Part shown: positions 1 through 6,341 of the stretch, in pieces | Layout: each line of letters begins with the position of its first letter | How positions within the stretch are numbered: position 1 is the first letter of the stretch | NCBI GenBank assembly: GCA_024763185.1 | Contig: JANTFY010000073.1 | Coordinates: forward strand, 1-9,415 | Source of the DNA: Gammaproteobacteria bacterium | GTDB lineage: Bacteria; Pseudomonadota; Gammaproteobacteria; GCA-001735895 | Length of the DNA stretch: 9,415 nucleotides | Direction: 5' to 3' | Notes under the pieces: generated by a model | What the model was told of the DNA's origin: nothing | The model's database searches: none | What the model saw: only the letters and a program-made list of their open reading frames with translations | Made by a program: the position numbers and the translations under genes

Positions 1-51
1 ATTAATGTGAAGTCGAATTGGCTATACAGGCATTGCTAGATATCCCGCTCC

Positions 52-63
52 AGGAATAACAAT
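52..63 (+). repeat. First copy of a 12-base direct repeat upstream of aapJ
   Basis: AGGAATAACAAT occurs here and again, identically, at 183-194, where it forms the ribosome binding site and first two bases of the aapJ start codon. The first copy is not followed by a start codon. It may be a remnant of a small duplication or a chance match in A+T-rich DNA. No function is claimed. Confidence 0.4.
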
Positions 64-180
64 AACTCATTGAGAAAGGGATTCTGAAATTTACTTTTTG
101 TTCTTGCTCTGGACAATGATGCATTACAAGGTTTCATCAGAAAACTGAATGTTCATAGTCAATAATTACACTAAACCCAA

Positions 181-186
181 AGAGGA
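181..186 (+). promoter_or_regulatory. Shine-Dalgarno site of aapJ
   Basis: AGAGGA lies six bases before the ATG at 193 and supports that start. The 192 bases upstream contain no promoter that I can support: no good -35/-10 pair, no GG-N10-GC sigma54 element and no CRP-like palindrome were seen. They also contain no recognisable end of an upstream gene. Confidence 0.6.
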
Positions 187-192
187 ATAACA

Positions 193-1215
193 ATGGAAAT
201 AAATAAAATCAAACTATTTGCCGCTGTGATACTGGCAGTCGGTATCGCCCAGCCTTCGTTTGCTGGAAAGCTGGAAGAAGTTCAAAAACGCGGGTCTTTA
301 AAGTGCGGTGTGTCGCCTGGTGTGGTTGGCTTTTCAGCACCGGATGCGAAGGGTGTGTGGAAAGGTTTTGACGTGGGCATGTGCCGTGCAGTGGCTACAG
401 CTGTACTCGGTAATCCGAAAGCGGTGGAGTTCATACCTACCACCAGTAAAACCCGGTTTTCAGCACTGGCATCCGGCGAAATTGACATGATTTCGCGTAC
501 AACAACCTGGACCTTCAGCCGTGACGTCGACCTCAAGCTCGAATTCGCCGGCATCAACTACTACGACGGGCAGGGCTTTCTGGTATCGAAAAAGCTGGGT
601 GTGAATTCTGCTCTGGAAATGAGCGGTGCCACCATTTGTGTCAAGACCGGCACCACGTCCGAGTTAAATCTCGCTGACTATTTCCGTACTAACGGCATGA
701 AATTTGATCCGGTTCCAGTCGAACAGGACTCAGAGGCGGTGCAGCAGCTACTGGCTGGTTCATGCGATGCCTTCAGTACCGACTCTTCTAAATTGAATGC
801 TCATCGAGCTTCTCTGGCAAAACCAGATGACTACAAAGTACTGCCAGAAATCATTTCCAAAGAACCATTGGGGCCAGCAGTATTGCACGGCGATCAGCAG
901 TGGGGTGACATTGTGCGTTGGACACTCAATGCCCTGATCACAGCCGAAGAGTTGGGTCTGACTTCAGCTAATGTTGAGGAAATGGCTACTAAATCAACCA
1001 ATCCGGAAGTGCGACGCTTGCTTGGCTCTGAAGGCAATCTTGGCGCGATGGCGGGATTGAAATCCGACTGGGCACTGAACACAATCCGTGAGGTCGGAAA
1101 TTATGGTGAATTGTTCGACAATACCATCGGCTCAAATTCACCGATTGGCATCAAGCGTGGTCTGAACGCGCTTTGGACCAAAGGCGGGTTACAATACTCA
1201 CCTCCCTTCCGGTAA
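193..1215 (+). CDS. aapJ: General L-amino-acid ABC transporter, periplasmic binding protein (AapJ/BztA family)
   Basis: This is the binding protein that captures amino acids in the periplasm and delivers them to the AapQM permease. Residues 1-24 form a Sec signal peptide: basic start, hydrophobic core, and likely cleavage after PSFA. The mature protein is a type-3 solute-binding protein. Family-typical stretches are C-G-V near residue 38, W-K-G-F-D-V near 56, T-T-W-T-F-S-R-D near 103, N-Y-Y-D-G-Q-G-F near 122, and the K-T-G-T-T-S-E ligand-site segment near 149. Four cysteines (about 38, 64, 147 and 191) sit where this family has disulphide candidates. The length of 340 residues is usual for AapJ. 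AapJ homologues often read S-R-N-T-T-W; here the Asn is Thr, a minor variation. It is first in the operon, and a hairpin terminator separates it from aapQ. The family call is firm. Substrate range (broad polar L-amino acids) is inferred from homologues. Confidence 0.95.
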   Translation: MEINKIKLFAAVILAVGIAQPSFAGKLEEVQKRGSLKCGVSPGVVGFSAPDAKGVWKGFDVGMCRAVATAVLGNPKAVEFIPTTSKTRFSALASGEIDMISRTTTWTFSRDVDLKLEFAGINYYDGQGFLVSKKLGVNSALEMSGATICVKTGTTSELNLADYFRTNGMKFDPVPVEQDSEAVQQLLAGSCDAFSTDSSKLNAHRASLAKPDDYKVLPEIISKEPLGPAVLHGDQQWGDIVRWTLNALITAEELGLTSANVEEMATKSTNPEVRRLLGSEGNLGAMAGLKSDWALNTIREVGNYGELFDNTIGSNSPIGIKRGLNALWTKGGLQYSPPFR

Positions 1216-1224
1216 TCAGAACGG

Positions 1225-1258
1225 AAAAGGGCGCGAGGGTTTACTTCGCGCCCTTTTT
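1225..1258 (+). terminator. Intrinsic terminator or attenuator between aapJ and aapQ
   Basis: A perfect 12-bp stem (AAAAGGGCGCGA, 1225-1236, pairing with TCGCGCCCTTTT, 1246-1257) encloses a 9-base loop and ends in a run of five T. It begins 10 bases after the aapJ stop codon. aapQ starts only 45 bases further on without an obvious promoter of its own. Partial termination here would give a high ratio of binding protein to permease, as is common in ABC importers. The structure is seen directly; the read-through role is inferred. Confidence 0.9.
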
Positions 1259-1302
1259 GCTTATTGATGTCTGAAACGTTGTAATCTGATCCGGTTTTAA
1301 CC

Positions 1303-2556
1303 ATGACAACCCCTGTTGCTCCGCCTCGCCGTAGGTTTCGACTTTCACAGCTGATCTACGATACCCGGTACCGCTCTTACACCATTCAGGTTTTTGCGTT
1401 ATTGATGTTCCTGGTTTTTGTCCTGTCGCTGGTAAACAACACCCTTCAGAACCTGGCCAATGCCGGCAAAGATCTCGATTTCGATTTTCTGTTCAGCACA
1501 GCCGGTTACGAAATAAATCAGAAGCTTATTTATTATGGCGCCGACAGCACCCATCTACGTGCGGCAATCGTCGGATTGCTCAACACGCTGCTCGTTGCAT
1601 TTTTGGGTTGTATCCTGGCGACTATAATAGGAACCCTGGTCGGTGTTCTGCGCCTGTCCAAGAATTGGCTTATTTCAAAGCTGATGGGACTTTATGTTGA
1701 GATGTTCCGCAATGTCCCCGTGCTGCTGTGGATCCTGTTGATCATGGCGGTGTTGACCGAGTTGCTACCGTCCCCGCGCGAATTTCGAGGTGAAGACGCA
1801 ACCGCAAGCATGATATTGAATGATACGACTGCAATCACCAACCGTGGTGTATACGTACCGATGCCGCAATTCTCCCGCGGTGTCGATCAGGCTGTGGATC
1901 ATTCACTGGACCTGAACCTCAATGCGGTACTCATTCTGTTCGTGCTAGCCGCCAGCATTTATATTTCTCATCAAATCAAATTGCGTGCGGATCGTATTCA
2001 GAGGAAGACTGGCTTGCGTCCGACTATTTGGTACTGGCAGTTTGGCATCATCGTGTTGCCGTTGCTGATACTTTTGTACGCCCTTGGTTTTCATCTGGGT
2101 TATCCCGAACTAAAGGGCTTCAATTTCGATGGCGGACTGAGGTTCCGTAACTCCATGGTCGCCCTGTGGCTGGCCCTGTCACTGTATACGGCGGCCTTTA
2201 TCGGCGAAATTGTTCGCGGCGGTATCATGGCAATTTCCAAAGGGCAGTCAGAAGCCGCAGAAGCCCTGGGGCTGCGCCCGGCGCGCATCATGCGCCTGGT
2301 GATTCTGCCGCAGGCCATGCGCGTGATCATCCCGCCGGTTATTTCGCAATACCTGAGCCTGACCAAGAATACTTCGCTCGCCATCGCCGTGGGTTACATG
2401 GATATTACCGGCACGCTGGGGGGCATAACCATGAACCAGACGGGGCGTGAGCTGGAAAGTGTTCTGCTGCTGATGCTGGTGTACACGATCATTTCACTGC
2501 TGGTCTCGGCGGGGATGAACCTGTACAACGCCCGGGTGGCGCTGGTGGAGCGCTAG
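1303..2556 (+). CDS. aapQ: General L-amino-acid ABC transporter permease (AapQ/BztB family)
   Basis: This is one of the two inner-membrane subunits that form the translocation path. A first TM segment lies at about 27-45. It is followed by a soluble stretch and by the permease core, with TM segments near 86-116, 138-152, 208-222, 245-265, 285-300 and 385-405. The core carries E-M-F-R-N-V-P-V-L-L (133-142) and the cytoplasmic EAA loop (E317-A-A-E-A-L-G323, then I-L-P 334-336), which docks on the ATPase. The 417-residue length and the long central insert are typical of the Aap/Bzt branch rather than of short HisM/GlnP permeases. The ATG at 1303 has no strong Shine-Dalgarno, but an in-frame stop at 1282 leaves little room for an earlier start. 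One base separates its stop from aapM, so the two are surely co-translated. Confidence 0.94.
   Translation: MTTPVAPPRRRFRLSQLIYDTRYRSYTIQVFALLMFLVFVLSLVNNTLQNLANAGKDLDFDFLFSTAGYEINQKLIYYGADSTHLRAAIVGLLNTLLVAFLGCILATIIGTLVGVLRLSKNWLISKLMGLYVEMFRNVPVLLWILLIMAVLTELLPSPREFRGEDATASMILNDTTAITNRGVYVPMPQFSRGVDQAVDHSLDLNLNAVLILFVLAASIYISHQIKLRADRIQRKTGLRPTIWYWQFGIIVLPLLILLYALGFHLGYPELKGFNFDGGLRFRNSMVALWLALSLYTAAFIGEIVRGGIMAISKGQSEAAEALGLRPARIMRLVILPQAMRVIIPPVISQYLSLTKNTSLAIAVGYMDITGTLGGITMNQTGRELESVLLLMLVYTIISLLVSAGMNLYNARVALVER
2544..2550 (+). promoter_or_regulatory. Shine-Dalgarno of aapM inside the end of aapQ
   Basis: GGTGGAG lies within the last codons of aapQ, seven bases before the aapM ATG at 2558. 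This fits translational coupling of the two permease subunits. Confidence 0.6.
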
Positions 2557-2557
2557 A

Positions 2558-3862
2558 ATGACCAAGCAGGTTGCATATGTGCGCAAGGAAATCCTGGGAC
2601 CAAAGCCTCCCCCGAACGCACAGGACCGCCTGATTGGCTGGTTGCGGGAAAACCTTTTCTACAGCATCCCCAGTTCGATCTCAACGCTGTTGACGGTGGT
2701 CGTGCTCGGTTGGCTGTTGCTGGGACTGTTTAACTGGTTGTCGGTTTCGACCTGGGCAGCCGAATCCCTTAATGATTGCCGCAGCATCATCGCGGAACTG
2801 AACCGTGGACCGGACGAGTCCGGTGCCTGCTGGGGCGTAATCCGCGACCGGGGAATTCAATTGACCTTCGGCTTTTACCCGTCCGAAGGCTACTGGCGAC
2901 CCATCCTGGCCTTCACGCTGTTGCTGCCGGCACTGGCGCCCATCCTCTTTGCCGACAAGACGCCCCGCCGGATGATTCTGTTTTCCGCTCTCTACCCTTT
3001 CCTGATGCCGTGGCTGCTGTGGGGCGGAACGATCTGGGTCCCGCTGGGCGTGATGGCCGGTTTCGCTGTGCTTTATTATAGCTTCCGCTTTACCGCGAGC
3101 CTGAATAACCTGGTGCGCTACGCGATCAGCCTGGCCGTAACCCTGGCGTGGTGGATGTTCGGCGTGCCCGTCTTCGACTCTGTCCTGTCCGCTCTGGCCC
3201 CGATCGGTCTTGCGCCGGTGGAAAGCCGAATGTTCGGCGGGTTTATGTTGTCCCTGACCATTGGTGTCGTGGCCATCGGCGCCTCTTTGCCGCTCGGTAT
3301 CCTGCTTGCGCTCGGTCGGCAATCGGACTTGATTCTGATCAAAGCACTGTGCGTGGGCTTCATCGAATTTATCCGCGGTGTACCGTTGATCACGTTACTG
3401 TTCGTGGCCTCGACGCTGCTGAATATTTTTCTGCCGCCGGGCACCGAGTTCGATATCATCATGCGCGTCATGATCATGGTCACGCTGTTTGCTTCAGCCT
3501 ACATGGCCGAGGTTATCCGTGGCGGATTGGCTGCCCTGCCCAGAGGTCAGTACGAAGCTGCGGATGCACTGGGACTGGATTACTGGAAAGCGCAAAGGAT
3601 GATCATCATGCCGCAGGCGCTGAAGATTTCGATTCCCGGTATAGTCTCTATTTTCATCGCGATGTTCAAGGATACAACGCTGGTATCGGTCATTGGCCTG
3701 CTCGATCCATTGGGGCTGACGACAGCCATCAGGGCCAACCAGGAATGGGCCGGCATTGTCTGGGAACTCTACGGCTTCATCGCGTTGATGTTTGTCGTCG
3801 TGACCTACTCCATGTCACGCTACTCCATGTACCTCGAGCGCAAGCTCTATCACGAACACTGA
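2558..3862 (+). CDS. aapM: General L-amino-acid ABC transporter permease (AapM/BztC family)
   Basis: This is the second permease subunit, partner of AapQ. After a cytoplasmic N-terminus there is a TM segment at about 40-60. A periplasmic stretch follows with the signature typical of AapM: L-N-R-G-P-D-E-S-G-A-C-W (81-92), then F-G-F-Y-P (104-108) and W-R-P (113-115). Several TM segments follow at about 116-132, 139-153, 158-175 and 187-203. The permease core starts near 226, with F-I-R-G-V-P-L-I (271-278) and the EAA loop (E333-A-A-D-A-L-G339, M-P-Q 351-353). At 434 residues it has normal length and appears intact. It follows aapQ by one base and is followed 16 bases later by aapP. G+C is high here: the 60 bases at 3001-3060 contain 43 G or C. 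That also creates long open frames on other strands, which I do not regard as genes. Confidence 0.94.
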   Translation: MTKQVAYVRKEILGPKPPPNAQDRLIGWLRENLFYSIPSSISTLLTVVVLGWLLLGLFNWLSVSTWAAESLNDCRSIIAELNRGPDESGACWGVIRDRGIQLTFGFYPSEGYWRPILAFTLLLPALAPILFADKTPRRMILFSALYPFLMPWLLWGGTIWVPLGVMAGFAVLYYSFRFTASLNNLVRYAISLAVTLAWWMFGVPVFDSVLSALAPIGLAPVESRMFGGFMLSLTIGVVAIGASLPLGILLALGRQSDLILIKALCVGFIEFIRGVPLITLLFVASTLLNIFLPPGTEFDIIMRVMIMVTLFASAYMAEVIRGGLAALPRGQYEAADALGLDYWKAQRMIIMPQALKISIPGIVSIFIAMFKDTTLVSVIGLLDPLGLTTAIRANQEWAGIVWELYGFIALMFVVVTYSMSRYSMYLERKLYHEH

Positions 3863-3878
3863 CCCGGGAATTTAATCG

Positions 3879-4670
3879 ATGAGCCAGGAAGTCGAAGATT
3901 ATGAAGTTGATAAATCACAGATGCGTGTGTCTGATAAGAAGGCGATCGATATTAAAGGCATGCACAAGTGGTATGGCACGTTCCATGTCCTGCGCGATAT
4001 CAACCTGACCGTCTACGAAGGTGAGCGCATTGTCATCTGCGGACCCTCGGGTTCCGGGAAGTCGACACTCATCCGTTGCATTAACCGGCTGGAAGAGCAC
4101 CAGGAAGGTTCCATCGTCGTCGATAACACCGAACTCAGCTCAGACCTCAAGAATGTCGACAAGGTACGCTCGGAAGTCGGCATGGTTTTCCAGCACTTTA
4201 ATCTGTTTCCGCATCTCACCGTGCTCGAGAACCTGACCCTGGCGCCGATCTGGGTACGCAACACTCCACAGCACGAGGCCGAGGAGCTTGCTCGACAGTA
4301 CCTGCAAAAGGTCAAGATTCCTGAACAGGCGGAAAAATATCCCGGCCAGCTTTCAGGTGGTCAGCAGCAGCGTGTCGCAATCGCCCGGGCGTTGTGCATG
4401 CAACCCAGAATTATGTTGTTCGATGAACCCACTTCGGCACTCGATCCCGAGATGATCAAGGAGGTACTCGAAACGATGATCGAACTTGCCGAGGAAGGCA
4501 TGACCATGCTGTGCGTGACCCACGAAATGGGTTTTGCCCGTGGGGTTGCAAACCGGGTTATTTTTATGGACGAAGGGCAGATCATTGAGCAGAACGAACC
4601 GGACGAGTTTTTCCATAATCCACAGTCGGATCGTACCAAGTTGTTCCTTAGCCAGATTCTCGGGCATTAG
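3879..4670 (+). CDS. aapP: General L-amino-acid ABC transporter ATP-binding protein (AapP/BztD family)
   Basis: This is the cytoplasmic ATPase that dimerises and drives import through AapQM. All nucleotide-binding motifs are intact: Walker A G-P-S-G-S-G-K-S-T (55-63), Q-loop Q105, signature L-S-G-G-Q-Q-Q-R (158-165), Walker B I-M-L-F-D-E-P (178-184), D-loop S-A-L-D-P (186-190) and switch His215. The motif spacing matches polar-amino-acid ATPases of the GlnQ/HisP type. The 263 residues include an acidic N-terminal extension of about 20 residues before the conserved core (I-K-G-M-H-K-W-Y-G, 25-33). A second in-frame ATG at 3921 (residue 15) could be the true start. The ATG at 3879 has only a weak GGGA at 3866-3869. 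It is the last gene of the operon, and no hairpin terminator was seen in the 88 bases that follow. Confidence 0.95.
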   Translation: MSQEVEDYEVDKSQMRVSDKKAIDIKGMHKWYGTFHVLRDINLTVYEGERIVICGPSGSGKSTLIRCINRLEEHQEGSIVVDNTELSSDLKNVDKVRSEVGMVFQHFNLFPHLTVLENLTLAPIWVRNTPQHEAEELARQYLQKVKIPEQAEKYPGQLSGGQQQRVAIARALCMQPRIMLFDEPTSALDPEMIKEVLETMIELAEEGMTMLCVTHEMGFARGVANRVIFMDEGQIIEQNEPDEFFHNPQSDRTKLFLSQILGH

Positions 4671-4673
4671 GGC

Positions 4674-4703
4674 TTGTCAATTCAATATTATTCAAAATAA
4701 CAT
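4674..4703 (+). promoter_or_regulatory. Weak candidate promoter for the GH84 gene
   Basis: TTGTCA (4674-4679) and TAACAT (4698-4703) are separated by 18 bases, in an A+T-rich gap right after the aapP stop. The -10 matches only four of six consensus positions. With no terminator in the gap, the downstream gene could instead be read from the aap operon. Confidence 0.3.
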
Positions 4704-4758
4704 TTACATCTGGTTTAGAGATAAACACCAAGATTCAATGCTAAACGGGGCGTAAAAA

Positions 4759-5841
4759 ATGAATAACTATCTAGGCGTCATAGAAGGTTTTTTTGGACGG
4801 GCCTGGCCATTTACTGATCGACTGGACTATGCTGAATTTCTTAAAAAAAATGGTTATCAGTTTTATATTTACGCGCCCAAAAGTGATGCCTATTTGCGAA
4901 AAGCCTGGCAGCAGGACTGGTCTGTTGAAACAGCAAGTCAACTACAGAGGCTGGTCAGTCATTACCAGGAACTTGGGCTGGATTTTGGGGTAGGATTAAG
5001 TCCTTTCGAAATCTATAAAAATTATAATAAAGATGCCCGTAATAGCTTGCAGGATAAAATAAACCGCTTAAACAGGCTGGGTGTTGATATTCTCTGCTTG
5101 CTGTTTGATGACATGCGCGGAGACCAGCCTGACCTGGCGAAAACCCAAATCAGAATTATGCGGGATGTGCTTGCTCTAACGACTGCGAAAAAAGTGATTA
5201 TGTGCCCCACGTATTATTCCTTTACCCCTAAACTGGAAAAACTGTTTGGCAAGATGCCGGATAATTATTTTCAGGATTTAGGTGAAGGTTTGCCGGCTGA
5301 GGTTGATATCTTCTGGACCGGTCCTGACATCTGTTCTCAGGACTACCCGGAATCCCATATGGAAGAAGTGATTAATCTACTGGGTAGAAAACCATTTTTA
5401 TGGGACAACTACCCGGTCAATGATGGTGCTGACATCTCCCGCTTTCTGTTTCTTAAAGCTTTTGAAAATCGATCTTATAAGCTGGCCCATTTGACCTCCG
5501 GCCATGCGGTGAATCCGATGAATCAACCCTGGCTCTCACGCATCCCCCTATATTCACTACCCCGCAGTTATTCGCAGGGCAGGGATTATAATCCTGAAGC
5601 GGTATTGCAGGATGCCTTACATCAGTTATGCAGTGGCTATAGCGCAGGACAGGGAAATCTGGCGCAGCAGATTGCATCAGATATCAATAACTTTCAGAAC
5701 CAGGGGCTGGATCAGATGGATCAAGCCATGCGTAAAAAACTAATAGGGATCTATAGCCAGTTTGACAGCCCATTCGCAACAGAAATTATCAGCTGGCTCA
5801 ACGAAGAATACGCTTTTGATCCTGCCTGTTTAACCGGTTAG
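4759..5841 (+). CDS. GH84-type beta-N-acetylglucosaminidase (NAGidase/O-GlcNAcase-like), compact cytoplasmic form
   Basis: This predicted enzyme removes beta-linked N-acetylglucosamine by the substrate-assisted GH84 mechanism. Landmarks of the catalytic barrel appear in order: G-V-I-E-G-F-F-G-R-A-W (6-16), Y-I-Y-A-P-K-S-D (36-43, Lys41 binds sugar in homologues), and F-D-D-M (116-119), in which Asp117 and Asp118 match the catalytic pair. They continue with W-T-G-P-D (186-190), W-D-N-Y-P-V-N-D (215-222; Asn217 and Asp222 match sugar-binding residues) and N-P-M (252-254). At 360 residues it is only the catalytic domain. There is no signal peptide, no preceding GH20-like domain and no carbohydrate-binding module, all common in secreted bacterial GH84 enzymes. 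GGGG at 4747-4750, eight bases before the ATG, supports the start. Family membership is firm; activity and substrate (peptidoglycan fragments, glycans or O-GlcNAc proteins) are unknown. Confidence 0.88.
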   Translation: MNNYLGVIEGFFGRAWPFTDRLDYAEFLKKNGYQFYIYAPKSDAYLRKAWQQDWSVETASQLQRLVSHYQELGLDFGVGLSPFEIYKNYNKDARNSLQDKINRLNRLGVDILCLLFDDMRGDQPDLAKTQIRIMRDVLALTTAKKVIMCPTYYSFTPKLEKLFGKMPDNYFQDLGEGLPAEVDIFWTGPDICSQDYPESHMEEVINLLGRKPFLWDNYPVNDGADISRFLFLKAFENRSYKLAHLTSGHAVNPMNQPWLSRIPLYSLPRSYSQGRDYNPEAVLQDALHQLCSGYSAGQGNLAQQIASDINNFQNQGLDQMDQAMRKKLIGIYSQFDSPFATEIISWLNEEYAFDPACLTG

Positions 5842-5906
5842 AAGTTGAAAAAAGTATCTCTAAATCACATGAGGGTTTATGTCTTTATTACTGCTACGAC
5901 AAGCTC

Positions 5907-5929
5907 CGGTTACGTACGATTGTTAACCG
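5907..5929. repeat. Hairpin in the gap after the GH84 gene
   Basis: CGGTTA (5907-5912) and TAACCG (5924-5929) are perfect inverted arms around an 11-base loop that itself contains the palindrome CGTACG. No T-run follows, so it is not a standard terminator. The surrounding 5895-5980 tract is somewhat richer in G+C than its neighbours, and its origin was not recognised. Confidence 0.4.
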
Positions 5930-6010
5930 ATCCGGTAAACTCGGCGAAGTGCCAATGCCCAACCCAACTCGCCTAGATTAAACCCGCTAAATTGCGGAAT
6001 TGACAATACC

Positions 6011-6030
6011 CCATCCTTTGTACAAGATGG
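6011..6030. promoter_or_regulatory. Imperfect dyad, candidate operator
   Basis: CCATC and GATGG flank the 8-base palindrome TTGTACAA, with two extra bases on the left (18 of 20 bases in the dyad). It abuts the extended -10 element at 6028-6036, covering the -35 region, which is where a repressor or activator site would be expected. No specific regulator is recognised. Confidence 0.35.
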
Positions 6031-6036
6031 TACAAT
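6028..6036 (+). promoter_or_regulatory. Extended -10 promoter element upstream of the coiled-coil gene
   Basis: TGGTACAAT fits the extended -10 form (TGN followed by TACAAT, five of six matches). There is no good -35 at 17 bases. A perfect TTGACA lies at 6000-6005, but 25 bases away, which is too far. Transcription from this -10 would begin near 6043, almost exactly at the annotated TTG start, which bears on the choice of start codon. Confidence 0.4.
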
Positions 6037-6042
6037 AATTCC

Positions 6043-6333
6043 TTGAGCAAAAACGTTTTTAACTATAGCAACCGTATGCTTAAAAATTCTGCAATCAAAA
6101 TAACCGCAAATAAACTAGCGAATACCTCTCTATTGTCAGGTTCTTTAATTCTGATTGGCGGGATTGTTGTATGGCGGCTGTGGAATAAACAGGAGCAGTT
6201 GGAAACGGAAACCAGTAAGTTAAGCATGCAACTTAAAAATGTGAAAAGACAGGTCGCTGAAATAAAGGAAACCAAAGATGGCAAACCAGAAGCGCCTGCG
6301 TCCTTTTCCTTTAAAAACTGGTTTAAACGTTAA
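6043..6333 (+). CDS. Small single-TM coiled-coil membrane protein, unknown function
   Basis: I do not recognise a family. The 96-residue product has a basic N-terminus, one TM segment at about 29-47 and a coiled coil at about 50-77. Hydrophobic residues there follow a clean heptad (L53, L60, V67, I74 at one position; L64 and V71 at the other). A short basic-aromatic tail ends in N-W-F-K-R. It is probably anchored in the inner membrane with an oligomerising helix. The start is uncertain. The TTG at 6043 has no Shine-Dalgarno and would be nearly leaderless from the promoter element at 6028-6036. The ATG at 6076 (residue 12) would shorten the protein to 85 residues but also lacks a clear Shine-Dalgarno. 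It converges on the P-type ATPase gene with eight bases between stop codons. Confidence 0.65.
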   Translation: MSKNVFNYSNRMLKNSAIKITANKLANTSLLSGSLILIGGIVVWRLWNKQEQLETETSKLSMQLKNVKRQVAEIKETKDGKPEAPASFSFKNWFKR

Positions 6334-6336
6334 ACC
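6313..6336 (-). terminator. Weak candidate terminator of the P-type ATPase gene
   Basis: Read on the minus strand, GGTTTAA, a three-base CGT loop and TTAAACC form a perfect 7-bp stem starting five bases after the ATPase stop. It is followed by AG and five T. The stem has only two G-C pairs, so it is weak. It lies within the last codons and stop of the convergent coiled-coil gene. Confidence 0.4.
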
Positions 6337-6341
6337 TGCAA

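Noticed and set aside
19..37. Possible sigma54 promoter (TGGC...TTGC) upstream of aapJ
   Set aside because: The GG and GC dinucleotides are 13 bases apart, not the required ten.
2681..3322. A 213-codon minus-strand open frame opposite aapM
   Set aside because: Its product is low-complexity and rich in Gln, Arg, Gly and His. It is antisense to a conserved membrane protein and shows no family resemblance.
3148..3882. A 244-codon open frame on the plus strand overlapping aapM
   Set aside because: It lies in another frame of a well-supported permease gene in G+C-rich DNA, and its product is rich in Arg, His and Gly with no domain. It is a composition effect.
5906..5935. Group II intron domain V-like fold near the CGGTTA/TAACCG hairpin
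   Set aside because: The stem and loop sizes do not match domain V. No catalytic triad or maturase gene was seen.
5869..5976. A 35-codon ATG open frame after the GH84 gene
   Set aside because: There is no Shine-Dalgarno and no recognisable motif, and another frame is equally open over the same bases. It is kept only as part of an unexplained tract.
6000..6036. TTGACA with TACAAT as a MerR-type promoter with a long spacer
   Set aside because: The spacer is 25 bases, beyond the 19-20 typical of MerR-family promoters. No -10 is present at the expected position.
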